NCBI GenBank assembly: GCA_964536375.1
Contig: CAZHXF010000031.1
Location: 1-33,999, forward strand
Source: Desulfuromonas sp964536375
GTDB taxonomy: Bacteria > Desulfobacterota > Desulfuromonadia > Desulfuromonadales > Desulfuromonadaceae
Direction: 5' to 3'
Length of the DNA stretch: 33,999 nt
Positions 1 to 8,571 of the stretch are shown here, in pieces (within the stretch, counting starts at the first letter, position 1; each line of letters opens with the position of its first letter). The notes under the pieces are model-generated. The model was not told where the DNA came from. It searched no databases and worked only from the letters and a program-made list of their open reading frames with translations. The translations under genes were made by a program, and so were the position numbers.

Positions 1-87
1 AAGGTTTTTCACTTTATTTTTAACAAATCTGCAGTAATGAACAGTCAACACCAAAACATTAACAAGCACACACAAACTCAGCCAAAT

Positions 88-125
88 AAAAAAACAGGGA
101 ATCAACCTTCCAGTCAATTCCCTGT
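88..125 (-). terminator. Rho-independent terminator after tRNA-Pro
   Basis: Read on the minus strand, a 9-bp perfect stem (positions 117-125 pairing with 94-102, reading ACAGGGAAT / ATTCCCTGT) encloses a 14-nt loop and is followed by a run of T (7 T, then A and T). It lies 17 bp past the tRNA CCA end, the expected place for a transcript terminator. Confidence 0.85.
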
Positions 126-141
126 CTAAATAACGTTATTA

Positions 142-218
142 TGGTCGGGGCGAAAGGATTTGAACCTTCGACCCCGTGCACCCCATGCACGTGCGCTACC
201 AGGCTGCGCTACGCCCCG
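142..218 (-). tRNA. tRNA-Pro (anticodon GGG)
   Basis: The minus strand folds into a standard 77-nt cloverleaf. The acceptor stem is CGGGGCG / CGCCCCG, the discriminator is A, and CCA is encoded in the DNA (complement at 142-144). The D arm reads GCGCAGCCTGGTAGCGC. The anticodon stem CGTGC / GCACG encloses a seven-base loop ATGGGGT, so the anticodon is GGG (proline codons CCC and CCU). The T arm holds GGTTCAAATCC. It closely resembles bacterial tRNA-Pro genes. Confidence 0.96.
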
Positions 219-234
219 ACAGATAACGATGCGG

Positions 235-263
235 ATTGTCTTGTATTTACACCGTTAAGTCAA
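235..263 (-). promoter_or_regulatory. Sigma70-type promoter of tRNA-Pro
   Basis: On the minus strand a -35 box TTGACT (258-263) and a -10 box GACAAT (235-240) are separated by exactly 17 bp. The predicted start is about 10 bp before the tRNA 5' end at 218. The -35 matches five of six consensus bases and the -10 four of six. It lies in the gap between paaK and the tRNA, so the tRNA can be transcribed independently. Confidence 0.65.
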
Positions 264-274
264 GTGAATAAATG

Positions 275-1594
275 TTAGCTGTTACGTTTATCAATCACCC
301 TTTTTGCTTTACCTTCATGGCGAATAATTGTTGATGGTTCCACCAACTTAACCTTAGCCCCAACCCCCAAAACCGACAAAAGGCGCTTCTCCAATTTATC
401 CACAAAAGCCCGCTGTTTTCTCATCTCATCAAAGAAAATACGTTCATTTACTTCAACTTGTACTTCAAGCGTATCCATGGTGCCGGAGCGTTCGACAATC
501 AATTGATAATGTGGTTCGCATCCTTCTACTTGAAACAGCACTTCTTCAATCTGGGTCGGAAATACATTGACCCCTTTAATAATCAACATATCATCGGAGC
601 GACCCATTGTTTTCATCATACGAACATGGGTGCGACCACAGGCACAGGGACCATAATCAAGACGGGTAATATCACGAGTACGATAACGAATAATAGGAAA
701 AGCTTCTTTGGTGATGCTGGTTAATACTAACTCACCAACAGAACCACTGGGTAATACCTCTCCCGTTTCAGGATCAATAATTTCAGCAATAAAATGATCT
801 TCAAATATGTGCATGCCGCATTGGTATTGACATTCACCGGCAATGCCAGGTCCCATCACCTCTGAAAGACCATAGTTATCCGTTGCGACAACGCCGAGAC
901 GTTTTTCAATTTCACATCTCATCGCCTCGCTCCACGGTTCACCACCAAACAATCCAACCTTTAGTGATAATCGGTGTGGATCAATCCCCTGTTTTTCCAT
1001 GCGATCAGCAAGTGTCAACGCATAAGATGGCGTACAAACTAACGCACTGGAGAGATAATCCTGCATAATCATAATCTGTTTGTCGGTATTACCACTTGAT
1101 ATAGGAATGACTGATGCGCCAATCTCCTCAGCGCCATAATGGAGTCCAAATGCACCAGTGAAGAGACCATAACCAAAGGCAATATGAACAATATCATCAG
1201 GGGTCACACCTGCCGCAGTCATAAATCGTGCTGCAAGTTGCGTCCAAGTGTTCAAATCATTACGCGTATAACCAACAACGGTTGGTTTTCCTGTCGTACC
1301 AGAGGATGAATGGATCCGCACCACATCGCGCATCGGAACAGCAAACATGCCATACGGATAATTCAGACGCAGATCTTCCTTGGTGGTAAAAGGGAGTTTG
1401 GACAAATCGTCAAGAGATTGAACATCTTTCGAAGATATCTGCAAGGCTGAGAATTTATTTTTATAACAGGGAACGTGATTGTTTACCCGTTCAAGGGTTT
1501 GCTGCAACCGTTCCAACTGGAGTATTTCCAATTGTTCACGAGGCATACATTCATTATCACGATCCCAGATCTTAGTCGAGACTGATGGTTTCAT
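275..1594 (-). CDS. paaK: Phenylacetate-CoA ligase family protein (copy 1)
   Basis: AMP-forming ligase of 439 residues, the usual PaaK length. It should join an aryl acid such as phenylacetate or indoleacetate to CoA in the cytoplasm. The adenylate-forming P-loop reads SSSGTTGKPTVVGYTRND. The middle has YGLSEVMGPG, followed by YRTRDITRLD and a cysteine pair CACGRTHVR. The GRSDDMLIIKGVNVFP hinge and the C-terminal HEGKAKRVIDKR, which carries the expected catalytic lysine, are also present. The start is preceded by GGAAG eight bases upstream. A second, clearly diverged copy lies at 2088-3389, with an ACT-domain gene between them. Together with iorAB this suggests interconversion of aryl pyruvates, aryl acetates and aryl-acetyl-CoA. 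The exact acid cannot be read from the sequence. Confidence 0.9.
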   Translation of the reverse strand: MKPSVSTKIWDRDNECMPREQLEILQLERLQQTLERVNNHVPCYKNKFSALQISSKDVQSLDDLSKLPFTTKEDLRLNYPYGMFAVPMRDVVRIHSSSGTTGKPTVVGYTRNDLNTWTQLAARFMTAAGVTPDDIVHIAFGYGLFTGAFGLHYGAEEIGASVIPISSGNTDKQIMIMQDYLSSALVCTPSYALTLADRMEKQGIDPHRLSLKVGLFGGEPWSEAMRCEIEKRLGVVATDNYGLSEVMGPGIAGECQYQCGMHIFEDHFIAEIIDPETGEVLPSGSVGELVLTSITKEAFPIIRYRTRDITRLDYGPCACGRTHVRMMKTMGRSDDMLIIKGVNVFPTQIEEVLFQVEGCEPHYQLIVERSGTMDTLEVQVEVNERIFFDEMRKQRAFVDKLEKRLLSVLGVGAKVKLVEPSTIIRHEGKAKRVIDKRNS

Positions 1595-1616
1595 TGATAC
1601 GCTTCCACAACGCAGG

Positions 1617-2048
1617 CTACATATTGTAAACCCGCTCCCCTTGAAGGACGTTAACTTTATTTTTCAGCAGAGTGTCAATCGCTGTTTTATGATCATCAAA
1701 GCGGAAGATAATCACTGCATTACCACCGCATCGCTCTACAAAGGCATACATATATTCAACATTTACCTTACCGGTATCTAAAATCTTGAGTATACTCGCC
1801 AGCCCAGCTGGATGATCTGGAACCTCAACAGCAACCACCGTGGTTTTACTTACGGTAAAACCATGCTTCTTCAGTACATCCTTAGCTAAGTCAGTCTTAT
1901 CAACAATAAGACGCAAAATACCAAAATCAGAGGTATCGGCCAAAGACAAGGTACGAATATTAATGCCATTATCACCCAATGCTTGGGTAACTTCGGCCAA
2001 ACGTCCAGACTTGTTTTCAATAAAAACTGAGATCTGTTCTACTGTCAT
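1617..2048 (-). CDS. Tandem ACT-domain protein
   Basis: Small cytoplasmic protein of 143 residues made of two ACT-type ligand-binding modules. The first begins QISVFIENKSGRLAEVTQAL; the second is around VEVPDHPAGLASILKILD. ACT domains bind amino acids and regulate enzymes allosterically. This kind of protein commonly sits beside PaaK-like ligases and indolepyruvate oxidoreductase in anaerobes, so an aromatic ligand is plausible but unproven. I place the start at the ATG at 2048, not the upstream in-frame ATG at 2060, because GGGGGA lies just before 2048 and the upstream ATG overlaps that ribosome-binding site. It lies between the two paaK genes, with gaps of 22 and 39 bp, so co-transcription is likely. 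Confidence 0.85.
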   Translation of the reverse strand: MTVEQISVFIENKSGRLAEVTQALGDNGINIRTLSLADTSDFGILRLIVDKTDLAKDVLKKHGFTVSKTTVVAVEVPDHPAGLASILKILDTGKVNVEYMYAFVERCGGNAVIIFRFDDHKTAIDTLLKNKVNVLQGERVYNM

Positions 2049-2087
2049 GTTATCCCCCATATTAGAGCATAAATTTCGAACTATTAT

Positions 2088-3389
2088 CTATTGTGGGCGC
2101 CGATCTACAACACGCTGCGCCTTGCCTTCACTACGAGCAATGGTTTTAGGCTCTACTAATCTTATCTTACAGGTAATCCCCAACAAATCTTTAATCTGTT
2201 TGCGGATTTCATTATTAAGACCCTGCATAACCTTGATCTCATCGGAGAAAACCTGTTCATTTACTTCAACCTGAACTTCAAGACTATCCAGATTACCATC
2301 GCGCTCAACTATCAACTGATAATGAGGCTCAACCCCTTTGATATTGCACAGCACACTTTCGATCTGTGAGGGGAACACATTGACCCCACGAATGATCAAC
2401 ATATCATCCGTGCGTCCACTTATACGCTCCAGACGAACATGGGTACGCCCACAGATACATGGTTCGGGCAATATCCGGGTAATATCTCGAGTACGATAAC
2501 GGATCATCGGGATTCCCTCTTTGGTGATGGTGGTGATAACCAGCTCACCTTTTTCACCGTGGGGCAACAGCGCACCAGATACGGGATCAATTATCTCGGG
2601 GATAAAATGATCCTCCCAGATATGCAAGCCATTCTGGGCCTCAATACATTCAATACCTACACCGGGACCAAGAATTTCCGACAAACCGTAAATATCAACA
2701 GCTTTTATCCCCAGTTTAGCTTCAATTTCAACTCGCATAGCCTCACTCCAGGGTTCTGCCCCGAGGATACCAATACGCAGCTTAAGGTCTTCTTTTTTTA
2801 TACCAGCTTCTGCCAACGCTTCAGCTAGATACAGACTATATGACGGGGTACAGGTAATAACTGAAGAACCGAAATCCTTCATGATCAACATCTGCTTCTG
2901 GGTATTCCCCCCAGACATGGGAATAACTGAGGCACCAAGACGCTCAGCACCGTAATGAGCTCCCAAACCACCGGTAAATAGACCGTAGCCGTACGCGTTG
3001 TGAATGACATCACTGCTGGTTGCACCAGCAGCAACAAAAGAGCGCGCCATCAATTCCGCCCAGGTATCAATGTCACGCTTAGTGTAACCAACAACAGTAG
3101 GCTTACCAGTTGTGCCGGATGAAGCATGGATACGCACGATCTGATCTAATGGTACGGCAAACAGACCATAGGGATAATTATCCCGCATGTCCTGTTTATA
3201 GGTAAAAGGTAATTTCTGCAAATCGGCTAACGAACGAATATCTGCCGGGGTTATTCCCGCTTTTTTAAAGCTATTTTGATAAAAAGGAACTGTGGCATAT
3301 ACCCGGTCAAGAGTCTGTTTCAAGCGTTTCAATTGCAGCGCCTCAATAGCTTCTCGCGGTAATGTTTCAAATTCATCATTCCAGATCAT
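2088..3389 (-). CDS. paaK: Phenylacetate-CoA ligase family protein (copy 2)
   Basis: A 433-residue AMP-forming aryl-acid CoA ligase, paralogous to the gene at 275-1594. It has the same landmarks: SSGTTGKPTVVGYTKRDIDT, YGLSEILGPGVG, YRTRDITRILPEPCICGRTH, the hinge GRTDDMLIIRGVNVFP and a C-terminal SEGKAQRVVDRR with the catalytic lysine. The start at 3389 has GAGG five bases upstream. The two copies differ throughout, so this is an old duplication, not an assembly artefact. Distinct substrates (for example phenylacetate against indoleacetate or 4-hydroxyphenylacetate) are a reasonable inference. It follows iorB after 45 bp and is probably in the same transcript. Confidence 0.9.
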   Translation of the reverse strand: MIWNDEFETLPREAIEALQLKRLKQTLDRVYATVPFYQNSFKKAGITPADIRSLADLQKLPFTYKQDMRDNYPYGLFAVPLDQIVRIHASSGTTGKPTVVGYTKRDIDTWAELMARSFVAAGATSSDVIHNAYGYGLFTGGLGAHYGAERLGASVIPMSGGNTQKQMLIMKDFGSSVITCTPSYSLYLAEALAEAGIKKEDLKLRIGILGAEPWSEAMRVEIEAKLGIKAVDIYGLSEILGPGVGIECIEAQNGLHIWEDHFIPEIIDPVSGALLPHGEKGELVITTITKEGIPMIRYRTRDITRILPEPCICGRTHVRLERISGRTDDMLIIRGVNVFPSQIESVLCNIKGVEPHYQLIVERDGNLDSLEVQVEVNEQVFSDEIKVMQGLNNEIRKQIKDLLGITCKIRLVEPKTIARSEGKAQRVVDRRPQ

Positions 3390-3434
3390 GCGAACCTCGC
3401 TTTTTCGTTAGTACCTTACTCAACTACCAATAAC

Positions 3435-4010
3435 TTAGTTATCTCGACCCAGTTCAAAAGCCTTCAGGTTTTCAGCTAAAAACTTTTTCGGTACCATTTT
3501 CTCCAGTGCACGTATCCACAAGTTGTGGTCGATATCTAACATATTTGACATAGCACCCAACAGCACAGTGTTTACTGTGCGATCGTTGCCCGCCGCAACG
3601 GCTAAGTCCAGACCGTTAACAATCTTGGTCTCGGCTACCTGCGCAGAAATCATCTCAGTCAAGCCTTCCGGGTAACGCTCTAAGCCGGTAGCCACACTCG
3701 GTGGCATAATCTGCAGATTATTCACCACCACCTTGCCACCTAAACGCAAGAAAGGTAAATAACGATAGGTTTCTAGCACTTCGAATCCAAAGAGGATATC
3801 AGCTTCCCCTTCAGGAATAATTGGCGAATAAACCTTTTCTCCAAAACGCACGTGCGAAGTTACACTGCCACCACGTTGTGACATTCCGTGCACCTCATTT
3901 TTTTTCACATCATAACCAGCCAGCATCAGTACCTCAGCCAGCACTTCGCTCGCCAGCAGAATACCCTGACCACCAACACCAGCCATGAGAATATTGGTAA
4001 CTTTAGCCAT
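3435..4010 (-). CDS. iorB: Indolepyruvate:ferredoxin oxidoreductase, beta subunit
   Basis: Pyruvate-oxidoreductase gamma-domain protein of 191 residues, the normal IorB length. It begins VTNILMAGVGGQGILLASEV and contains EVHGMSQRGGSVTSHVRFG, both hallmarks of this family. With IorA it oxidatively decarboxylates aryl 2-oxoacids to aryl-acetyl-CoA, reducing ferredoxin. The start ATG at 4010 lies inside the last codons of iorA (8-bp overlap), with GAGG six bases upstream, which indicates translational coupling and a 1:1 complex. Confidence 0.92.
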   Translation of the reverse strand: MAKVTNILMAGVGGQGILLASEVLAEVLMLAGYDVKKNEVHGMSQRGGSVTSHVRFGEKVYSPIIPEGEADILFGFEVLETYRYLPFLRLGGKVVVNNLQIMPPSVATGLERYPEGLTEMISAQVAETKIVNGLDLAVAAGNDRTVNTVLLGAMSNMLDIDHNLWIRALEKMVPKKFLAENLKAFELGRDN

Positions 4011-5793
4011 TCTTAACCTCGCTATCTACCCGCCCACTCACCAACTTGAATGCATCGAATTTACACAGTTGATCGCAGATGGTACATCCGACGCAGAGCA
4101 ATTGGTTAACCACTGCCTTGCCACGTTCACCCGCGTCTGGTTGCCACTCAATAGCCGGACAACCAATCTTCAAACACGCCTTACAACCGGTACATTTGTC
4201 AGGGTCTATCTCCAACGGGGTCTTACGCTGACCGACATCACGTTTAATCAGAATACATGGTCCCTTGGTAATTACCACTGATGGTGCCTTACGCTCCATC
4301 TCCTCCTGCAACACTTGTCGCGTCTGTTCCAAATCCCAAGGATTTACTGTGCGCACATGTTCAACACCTACGCTTCGACATAATAATTCTAAATCTACTT
4401 TTCTGGTCTGTTCCCCCGCTAGAGTAAAACCTGAACCGGGGTTTTCCTGACGCCCGGTCATGGCAGTAATACTGTTATCCAGAATGACCAAAGTAGCAGT
4501 TGAACCATTGTAGACCATATCCATCAAGCCGTTGATACCGGTATGCAGAAAAGTTGAATCACCTATTACGCCGACAACTTTTTGTTTTTCATCATCACTG
4601 AGCACCTTATTCAAACCCGTCGCATTACCAACACTGGCGCCCATACAGATGCAGCTGTCCATTGCTGACAACGGAGGCATAAAACCCAGGGTGTAGCAAC
4701 CGATATCACCGGTGACAAAAGCCTTGAGGCGTTTCAGATTATAAAACACTCCACGATGCGGACAACCAGGACACATATTGGGCGGACGATTAGGCAAATC
4801 AATTTCATGTTTATAGGCAGCAGGCTGCTGCTTGCCGCTGATAGCGCTAGCTACCCGGCCCGGAGTCAATTCCCCACAAATGGGCAAGCAGTCTTTACCG
4901 ATAACTTCAATGCCCATGGCGCGCACTTGATCTTCAATAAAAGGTTCCAGCTCTTCAATCACATACAGAGTTTTAAAGCGCGCGGAAAAATCACGAATCA
5001 ACTGTTTGGCTAATGGAAATACCAGACCTAATTTTAACACTGAAGCTTCGGGCAGCACTTCACGAGTGTACTGATATGATACGCCACTAGTAATCACCCC
5101 CACCTCGCTACTGCGCTCTTCAAAGCGATTAAACGACTGGTCACAAGCCCATTCAGCCATTTTTTTCAGCTCATCTTCTACTACATAGTGACGCTGGCGG
5201 GCATTACCGGGTAACATAACAAACTTGGCAGGATTGCGCTCCAGACAAGGCTCGGGTAGACCAGTAACCGCTGCCCCTTGCGCAACAATCGACTTCGAAT
5301 GAGCAATACGTGTAGTAGTGCGCACGAATACCGGAGTATCAAACTGCTCACCAGCAGCATAGGCTAAGCGGGTAAAATCGAGCGCCTCCTGGCTATCAGC
5401 CGGTTCAAACATCGGCATTTTCGCTGCCCGCGCATAGTGGCGGCTATCCTGTTCATTCTGCGAGGAATGCAAATCCGGATCATCGGCAACCACCAATACT
5501 AGCCCTGCACGCACTCCGGTGTAGGATAAAGTAAATAGTGGATCGGCAGCAACATTAAGACCGACGTGTTTCATGGCAACCAAACTGCGCGCACCACCTA
5601 GACAAGCGCCAATGCCAACCTCCAAAGCTACTTTTTCGTTGGGAGCCCAGGATGAGTCTATGCTGGGATATTTAATGATATTCTCTAAAATCTCGGTACT
5701 TGGAGTACCTGGGTATGCCACCGCAACCCTGACCCCAGCCTCATAGGCACCACGGGCTATTGCCTCGTTGCCTGACAGTATCTCTTTATCCAT
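4003..5793 (-). CDS. iorA: Indolepyruvate:ferredoxin oxidoreductase, alpha subunit
   Basis: Protein of 596 residues combining the family's domains in one chain. The N-terminal pyrimidine-binding part has ARGAYEAGVRVAVAYPGTPS. The TPP-pyrophosphate part has MCPGCPHRG and GDSTFLHTGINGLMDMVYNG. The C-terminal ferredoxin domain has two 4Fe-4S motifs (CTGCKACLKIGCP and CVGCTICDQLCK). It converts indolepyruvate, phenylpyruvate or hydroxyphenylpyruvate to the arylacetyl-CoA and CO2. The start is the ATG at 5793, with GAGG five bases upstream; a GTG two codons earlier overlaps that site and is less likely. With the downstream PaaK ligases this gives an aromatic amino acid degradation or assimilation route typical of strict anaerobes. 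Confidence 0.93.
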   Translation of the reverse strand: MDKEILSGNEAIARGAYEAGVRVAVAYPGTPSTEILENIIKYPSIDSSWAPNEKVALEVGIGACLGGARSLVAMKHVGLNVAADPLFTLSYTGVRAGLVLVVADDPDLHSSQNEQDSRHYARAAKMPMFEPADSQEALDFTRLAYAAGEQFDTPVFVRTTTRIAHSKSIVAQGAAVTGLPEPCLERNPAKFVMLPGNARQRHYVVEDELKKMAEWACDQSFNRFEERSSEVGVITSGVSYQYTREVLPEASVLKLGLVFPLAKQLIRDFSARFKTLYVIEELEPFIEDQVRAMGIEVIGKDCLPICGELTPGRVASAISGKQQPAAYKHEIDLPNRPPNMCPGCPHRGVFYNLKRLKAFVTGDIGCYTLGFMPPLSAMDSCICMGASVGNATGLNKVLSDDEKQKVVGVIGDSTFLHTGINGLMDMVYNGSTATLVILDNSITAMTGRQENPGSGFTLAGEQTRKVDLELLCRSVGVEHVRTVNPWDLEQTRQVLQEEMERKAPSVVITKGPCILIKRDVGQRKTPLEIDPDKCTGCKACLKIGCPAIEWQPDAGERGKAVVNQLLCVGCTICDQLCKFDAFKLVSGRVDSEVKNG

Positions 5794-5827
5794 TAGCACC
5801 TCACATTGAGTTCAAACATCAATTCAT

Positions 5828-5833
5828 ATTATA
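5828..5833 (-). promoter_or_regulatory. Candidate -10 box of the iorAB-paaK operon
   Basis: The minus strand has a perfect TATAAT in the AT-rich 75-bp gap between the Na+/phosphate cotransporter and iorA, about 35 bp before the iorA start. No convincing -35 hexamer is seen at 16-18 bp, so the call rests on the -10 box and its position only. Confidence 0.4.
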
Positions 5834-5868
5834 CAATATTTAATTAGCGACAAACCACATATACCAGG

Positions 5869-7557
5869 CTATTTTTTACCTAAAATGGCGCGCGCCACAC
5901 TGTGGGTATGATCGCCAATTTTTTCACAGTTGTGCAGCATATCAATAAAAATCAAACCCGGAGTAACCGAGCACTCGCCGGTATTCAAGCGCAAAATATG
6001 GTGGGTGCGTAAACTGTCTTCCAAAGAGTCAATCTCATTTTCCATCGCCTGTGCTTGGACCGCAATATCAACCTCATCATTTTCTATAGCTTGCTGAATA
6101 TAAGCTAAAAAGGCACGTGTTTTCCCTGCTAAAACATCAAATTCATCGTTAGCCATCTTTGAAAATTCTATTTTCTGGGCAATTTTACGTTCGCCCAACT
6201 CCCATAAGTTTTCAGAATAATCTCCGACCTTCTCCAAATCGTTTACCATGTGCATCAGCGAGGATATCTCCTTGGATACATCTTGCGATATTGGGCGCTG
6301 GGATATCGCAACAAGGAAATCTAGAATCTCACGCTGCAATAGATCGATCAGATCTTCCTTCTTTCTCAAGCTGTCGAGAAGGCGGGTATCCTTGGTCCGC
6401 ATAAAAATCAGGGTATCATCCAAACATTCTAAACACAAAGCTGCCATGCGATTGGTTTCCAGACGCGCCTGACTTAATGCTAACGGTGGCGTATTCAACA
6501 CTCGGCTGTCGATATATTTTAAACGATAATCAATCTCTGCATCATCGCCCTTAATAATGCGCGTTGACAGTTTCGCCAAAAGACCGATCATTGGCAAAAA
6601 TATTAATACATTAAGGATATTAAACAGCGTATGGGTATTGGCAATATGCCGGGCAATGAACGGTTTATCCCCAATAGACGCACCATATTGTGCAGCCTGT
6701 TCTTGGGTAGTGATAACAAAATCGGCATCACCAGGAGTAATACTGGAGATAAATTGGAGAAAATAAGGAAATAAAAGAAGCATATAGGTGACACCGAGCG
6801 CATTGAATAAAAAGTGCGAAAACGCTGTGCGCCGCGCTGCCACATTGGTACCTATAGCAGCAATATTAGCAGTGATAGTAGTACCAATATTCTCACCCAG
6901 TATTAGCGCCGTACTGGCTTCGAACGTTAACAAGCCGCTGGTTGCAAGTGCCAGAGTAATACCAATAGTAGCACTACTACTTTGCACAACAACTGTCAGC
7001 AACGCCCCCGCCGCTACCGCTAGCAAATGGTTGTCACCAACTAGGGTAAAGAAATGGCGAAACTCCGAACTGGCTTTAAGCGGATCAAACGCGTCTTTCA
7101 TTACCGACAAGCCATAAAACAAAATGCCAAATCCGAGAATTATTTCACCAACGTATATCCACGACTTACGTTTGGCGAACAACTTCAAACCAACGCCTAA
7201 GCCAATAGCAGGTAGGGCAAATTTAGTTATGTTAAAGGCAATAAGTTGCGCGGTAACCGTGGTGCCGATATTTGCACCGAGTACCACCCCTATAGCCTGC
7301 ATCAGCGTCATCAGACCAGCGTTGACAAAACCCACAACCATTACTGTGGTTCCACTGGAGGATTGGATAATAGCCGTTACTGCCAAGCCAACGAATGCCG
7401 CCATATAACGATTATTGGTTAACGCTGCAAGTATTCTGCGCATGCGGTCACCGGCAACCTTTTGCAGCCCCTCTGACATGATTTTCATGCCGAACAGGAA
7501 CAATCCTAGGCCACCAACCAGTCCAAATATCAACTGTTGGTTAAAGAAAACTGACAT
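5869..7557 (-). CDS. Na+/phosphate cotransporter family protein with PhoU-like tail
   Basis: Inner-membrane protein of 562 residues. The N-terminal two thirds are hydrophobic and carry the duplicated Na/Pi-cotransporter signature: QSSSGTTVMVVGFVNAG in the first repeat and QSSSATIGITLALATSG in the second. Each repeat is followed by a GxNIGTT motif (LGANIGTTVTAQ and LGENIGTTITAN). From about residue 350 it becomes soluble and helical, as in PhoU-type regulatory domains of this family. The expected role is sodium-driven phosphate uptake or export. The ATG at 7557 has a GGGGGG ribosome-binding site. It is a single gene with its own promoter-like sequence at 7644-7672 and is unrelated to its neighbours. 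Confidence 0.9.
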   Translation of the reverse strand: MSVFFNQQLIFGLVGGLGLFLFGMKIMSEGLQKVAGDRMRRILAALTNNRYMAAFVGLAVTAIIQSSSGTTVMVVGFVNAGLMTLMQAIGVVLGANIGTTVTAQLIAFNITKFALPAIGLGVGLKLFAKRKSWIYVGEIILGFGILFYGLSVMKDAFDPLKASSEFRHFFTLVGDNHLLAVAAGALLTVVVQSSSATIGITLALATSGLLTFEASTALILGENIGTTITANIAAIGTNVAARRTAFSHFLFNALGVTYMLLLFPYFLQFISSITPGDADFVITTQEQAAQYGASIGDKPFIARHIANTHTLFNILNVLIFLPMIGLLAKLSTRIIKGDDAEIDYRLKYIDSRVLNTPPLALSQARLETNRMAALCLECLDDTLIFMRTKDTRLLDSLRKKEDLIDLLQREILDFLVAISQRPISQDVSKEISSLMHMVNDLEKVGDYSENLWELGERKIAQKIEFSKMANDEFDVLAGKTRAFLAYIQQAIENDEVDIAVQAQAMENEIDSLEDSLRTHHILRLNTGECSVTPGLIFIDMLHNCEKIGDHTHSVARAILGKK

Positions 7558-7616
7558 TGTTAACCCCCCACATAAGCAACATAATACGCTGACGGCAGCA
7601 CATTAGTGCTTACATC

Positions 7617-7640
7617 TGAAAAAACCGACCGCAAATCGGT
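7617..7640 (-). terminator. Weak hairpin with T-run upstream of the Na/Pi gene
   Basis: On the minus strand ACCGA, a 7-nt loop and TCGGT (7624-7640) are followed by six T. The stem has only five pairs. It lies right after a promoter-like -10 box, so it could stop read-through from the cobO side or lie in the early leader of the transporter mRNA. This is a weak call. Confidence 0.3.
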
Positions 7641-7643
7641 GAG

Positions 7644-7672
7644 AATATATCCGAGCACTATAGCTTTGACAA
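7644..7672 (-). promoter_or_regulatory. Sigma70-type promoter of the Na+/phosphate gene
   Basis: On the minus strand TTGTCA (7667-7672) and TATATT (7644-7649) are exactly 17 bp apart, each matching five of six consensus bases. The predicted transcript would have a leader of about 80 nt before the ATG at 7557. Confidence 0.6.
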
Positions 7673-7956
7673 CCGCAAAAGGAGAAAACTTAAGAAGCTT
7701 ACAGGTTAGGCATTCTTCGTGGCGGAAAACATCATACAAAAAACAAAAGAATGGTTCTCTTGGTTACATTCAATAACACTTACAATTATAACTCCTGTTT
7801 TCTGCCTACAATGTTTGGAATTATATTTTTATAAAGTTTATAGTTGAGTTGCTTTGTGTCGACAAAGAAAACACAACCCGCAGTCTTTTCAGTTATTGGA
7901 ACAGGACGCGAAATTTACAACTAGTCCAGCAGACCAAGTCAGAAACCAGAGAATTC
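7673..7956. other. AT-rich intergenic stretch without a gene
   Basis: About 280 bp between the promoter of the Na+/phosphate gene and the stop of the corrinoid adenosyltransferase. I see no convincing coding frame, RNA fold or clear terminator. The short frames that cross it extend antisense into neighbouring genes. The sequence is AT-rich, especially near 7820-7850. Confidence 0.5.
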
Positions 7957-8469
7957 TTATTTTTCAATTCCTTCCCTTGCTTCTACACCGTGCTGATAGT
8001 AATGCTTGATCTCTTTCATTTCCGTCACCAGATCAGCCACTTCGATAATCCTTGGATCAGCGCGTCTTCCGGTAATCACCAGTTCAACCTCATCCGGTTT
8101 TTCCCGGATAAAATTCAGCAAATCCTCCACACTAAAAAGATTGTAATAGGTAGCGATATTGGCTTCGTCAAGAATAATCATCTGATATTTACCTGAACAC
8201 ATCATTTCCCTCGCTTCTCTTAGCCCAGCAAGAGCCGCTTTAATATCTTCAATTTCAGGTTTTTTGTTGATAAAACAATCACGTCCATACTGCTTCAAGG
8301 TGATATTTTGAAGTTCAGAAATAATGTTCAGTTCACTGTATTTCATCCCTTTCACAAACTGAGCAATATAGACGTTAAGACCGGCTCCAGCAGCCCGCAA
8401 AGCAAGCCCAAGAGCAGCCGTGGTCTTTCCCTTGCCATCACCAGTGTAAACCTGAACGTACCCCTTCAT
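7957..8469 (-). CDS. cobO: Cob(I)yrinic acid a,c-diamide adenosyltransferase
   Basis: Cytoplasmic protein of 170 residues of the CobA/CobO/BtuR family, which transfers the adenosyl group of ATP to cob(I)alamin or its precursors. The N-terminal P-loop GDGKGKTTAALGLALRAAG is diagnostic. VYIAQFVKG, the Walker-B-like IILDEAN and the ELVITGRRADPRI segment follow in the usual order. The start is the ATG at 8469 (MKGYVQ), with an AAGG-type site upstream; a longer frame to 8517 lacks family homology. The gene is solitary. It may support corrinoid supply for B12-dependent enzymes in general. A link to the radical SAM trio in the cluster is only conjecture, because those use cobalamin differently. Confidence 0.92.
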   Translation of the reverse strand: MKGYVQVYTGDGKGKTTAALGLALRAAGAGLNVYIAQFVKGMKYSELNIISELQNITLKQYGRDCFINKKPEIEDIKAALAGLREAREMMCSGKYQMIILDEANIATYYNLFSVEDLLNFIREKPDEVELVITGRRADPRIIEVADLVTEMKEIKHYYQHGVEAREGIEK

Positions 8470-8571
8470 TTTTCTACCTTTTTTAAAATCAGTGTGACCA
8501 TACAGCGTCAAATCCATAAACCAGAAACAGTCAAGAACGACATTAGTTTAAGTAATTCCACCTCTAGGGGT

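Noticed and set aside
275..3389. The two paaK genes as an assembly duplication
   Set aside because: The proteins differ along their full length and in codon usage, and a distinct ACT gene lies between them. It is an old gene duplication.
458..4281. Several plus-strand frames of 60-150 codons opposite paaK and ior genes
   Set aside because: All overlap clear minus-strand genes on the opposite strand and show no domain, signal or ribosome-binding support.
8470..8571. Cobalamin riboswitch before the corrinoid adenosyltransferase
   Set aside because: Only about 100 bp separate it from the SMR gene, too short for the usual riboswitch of roughly 200 nt, and no B12-box-like sequence was recognised.
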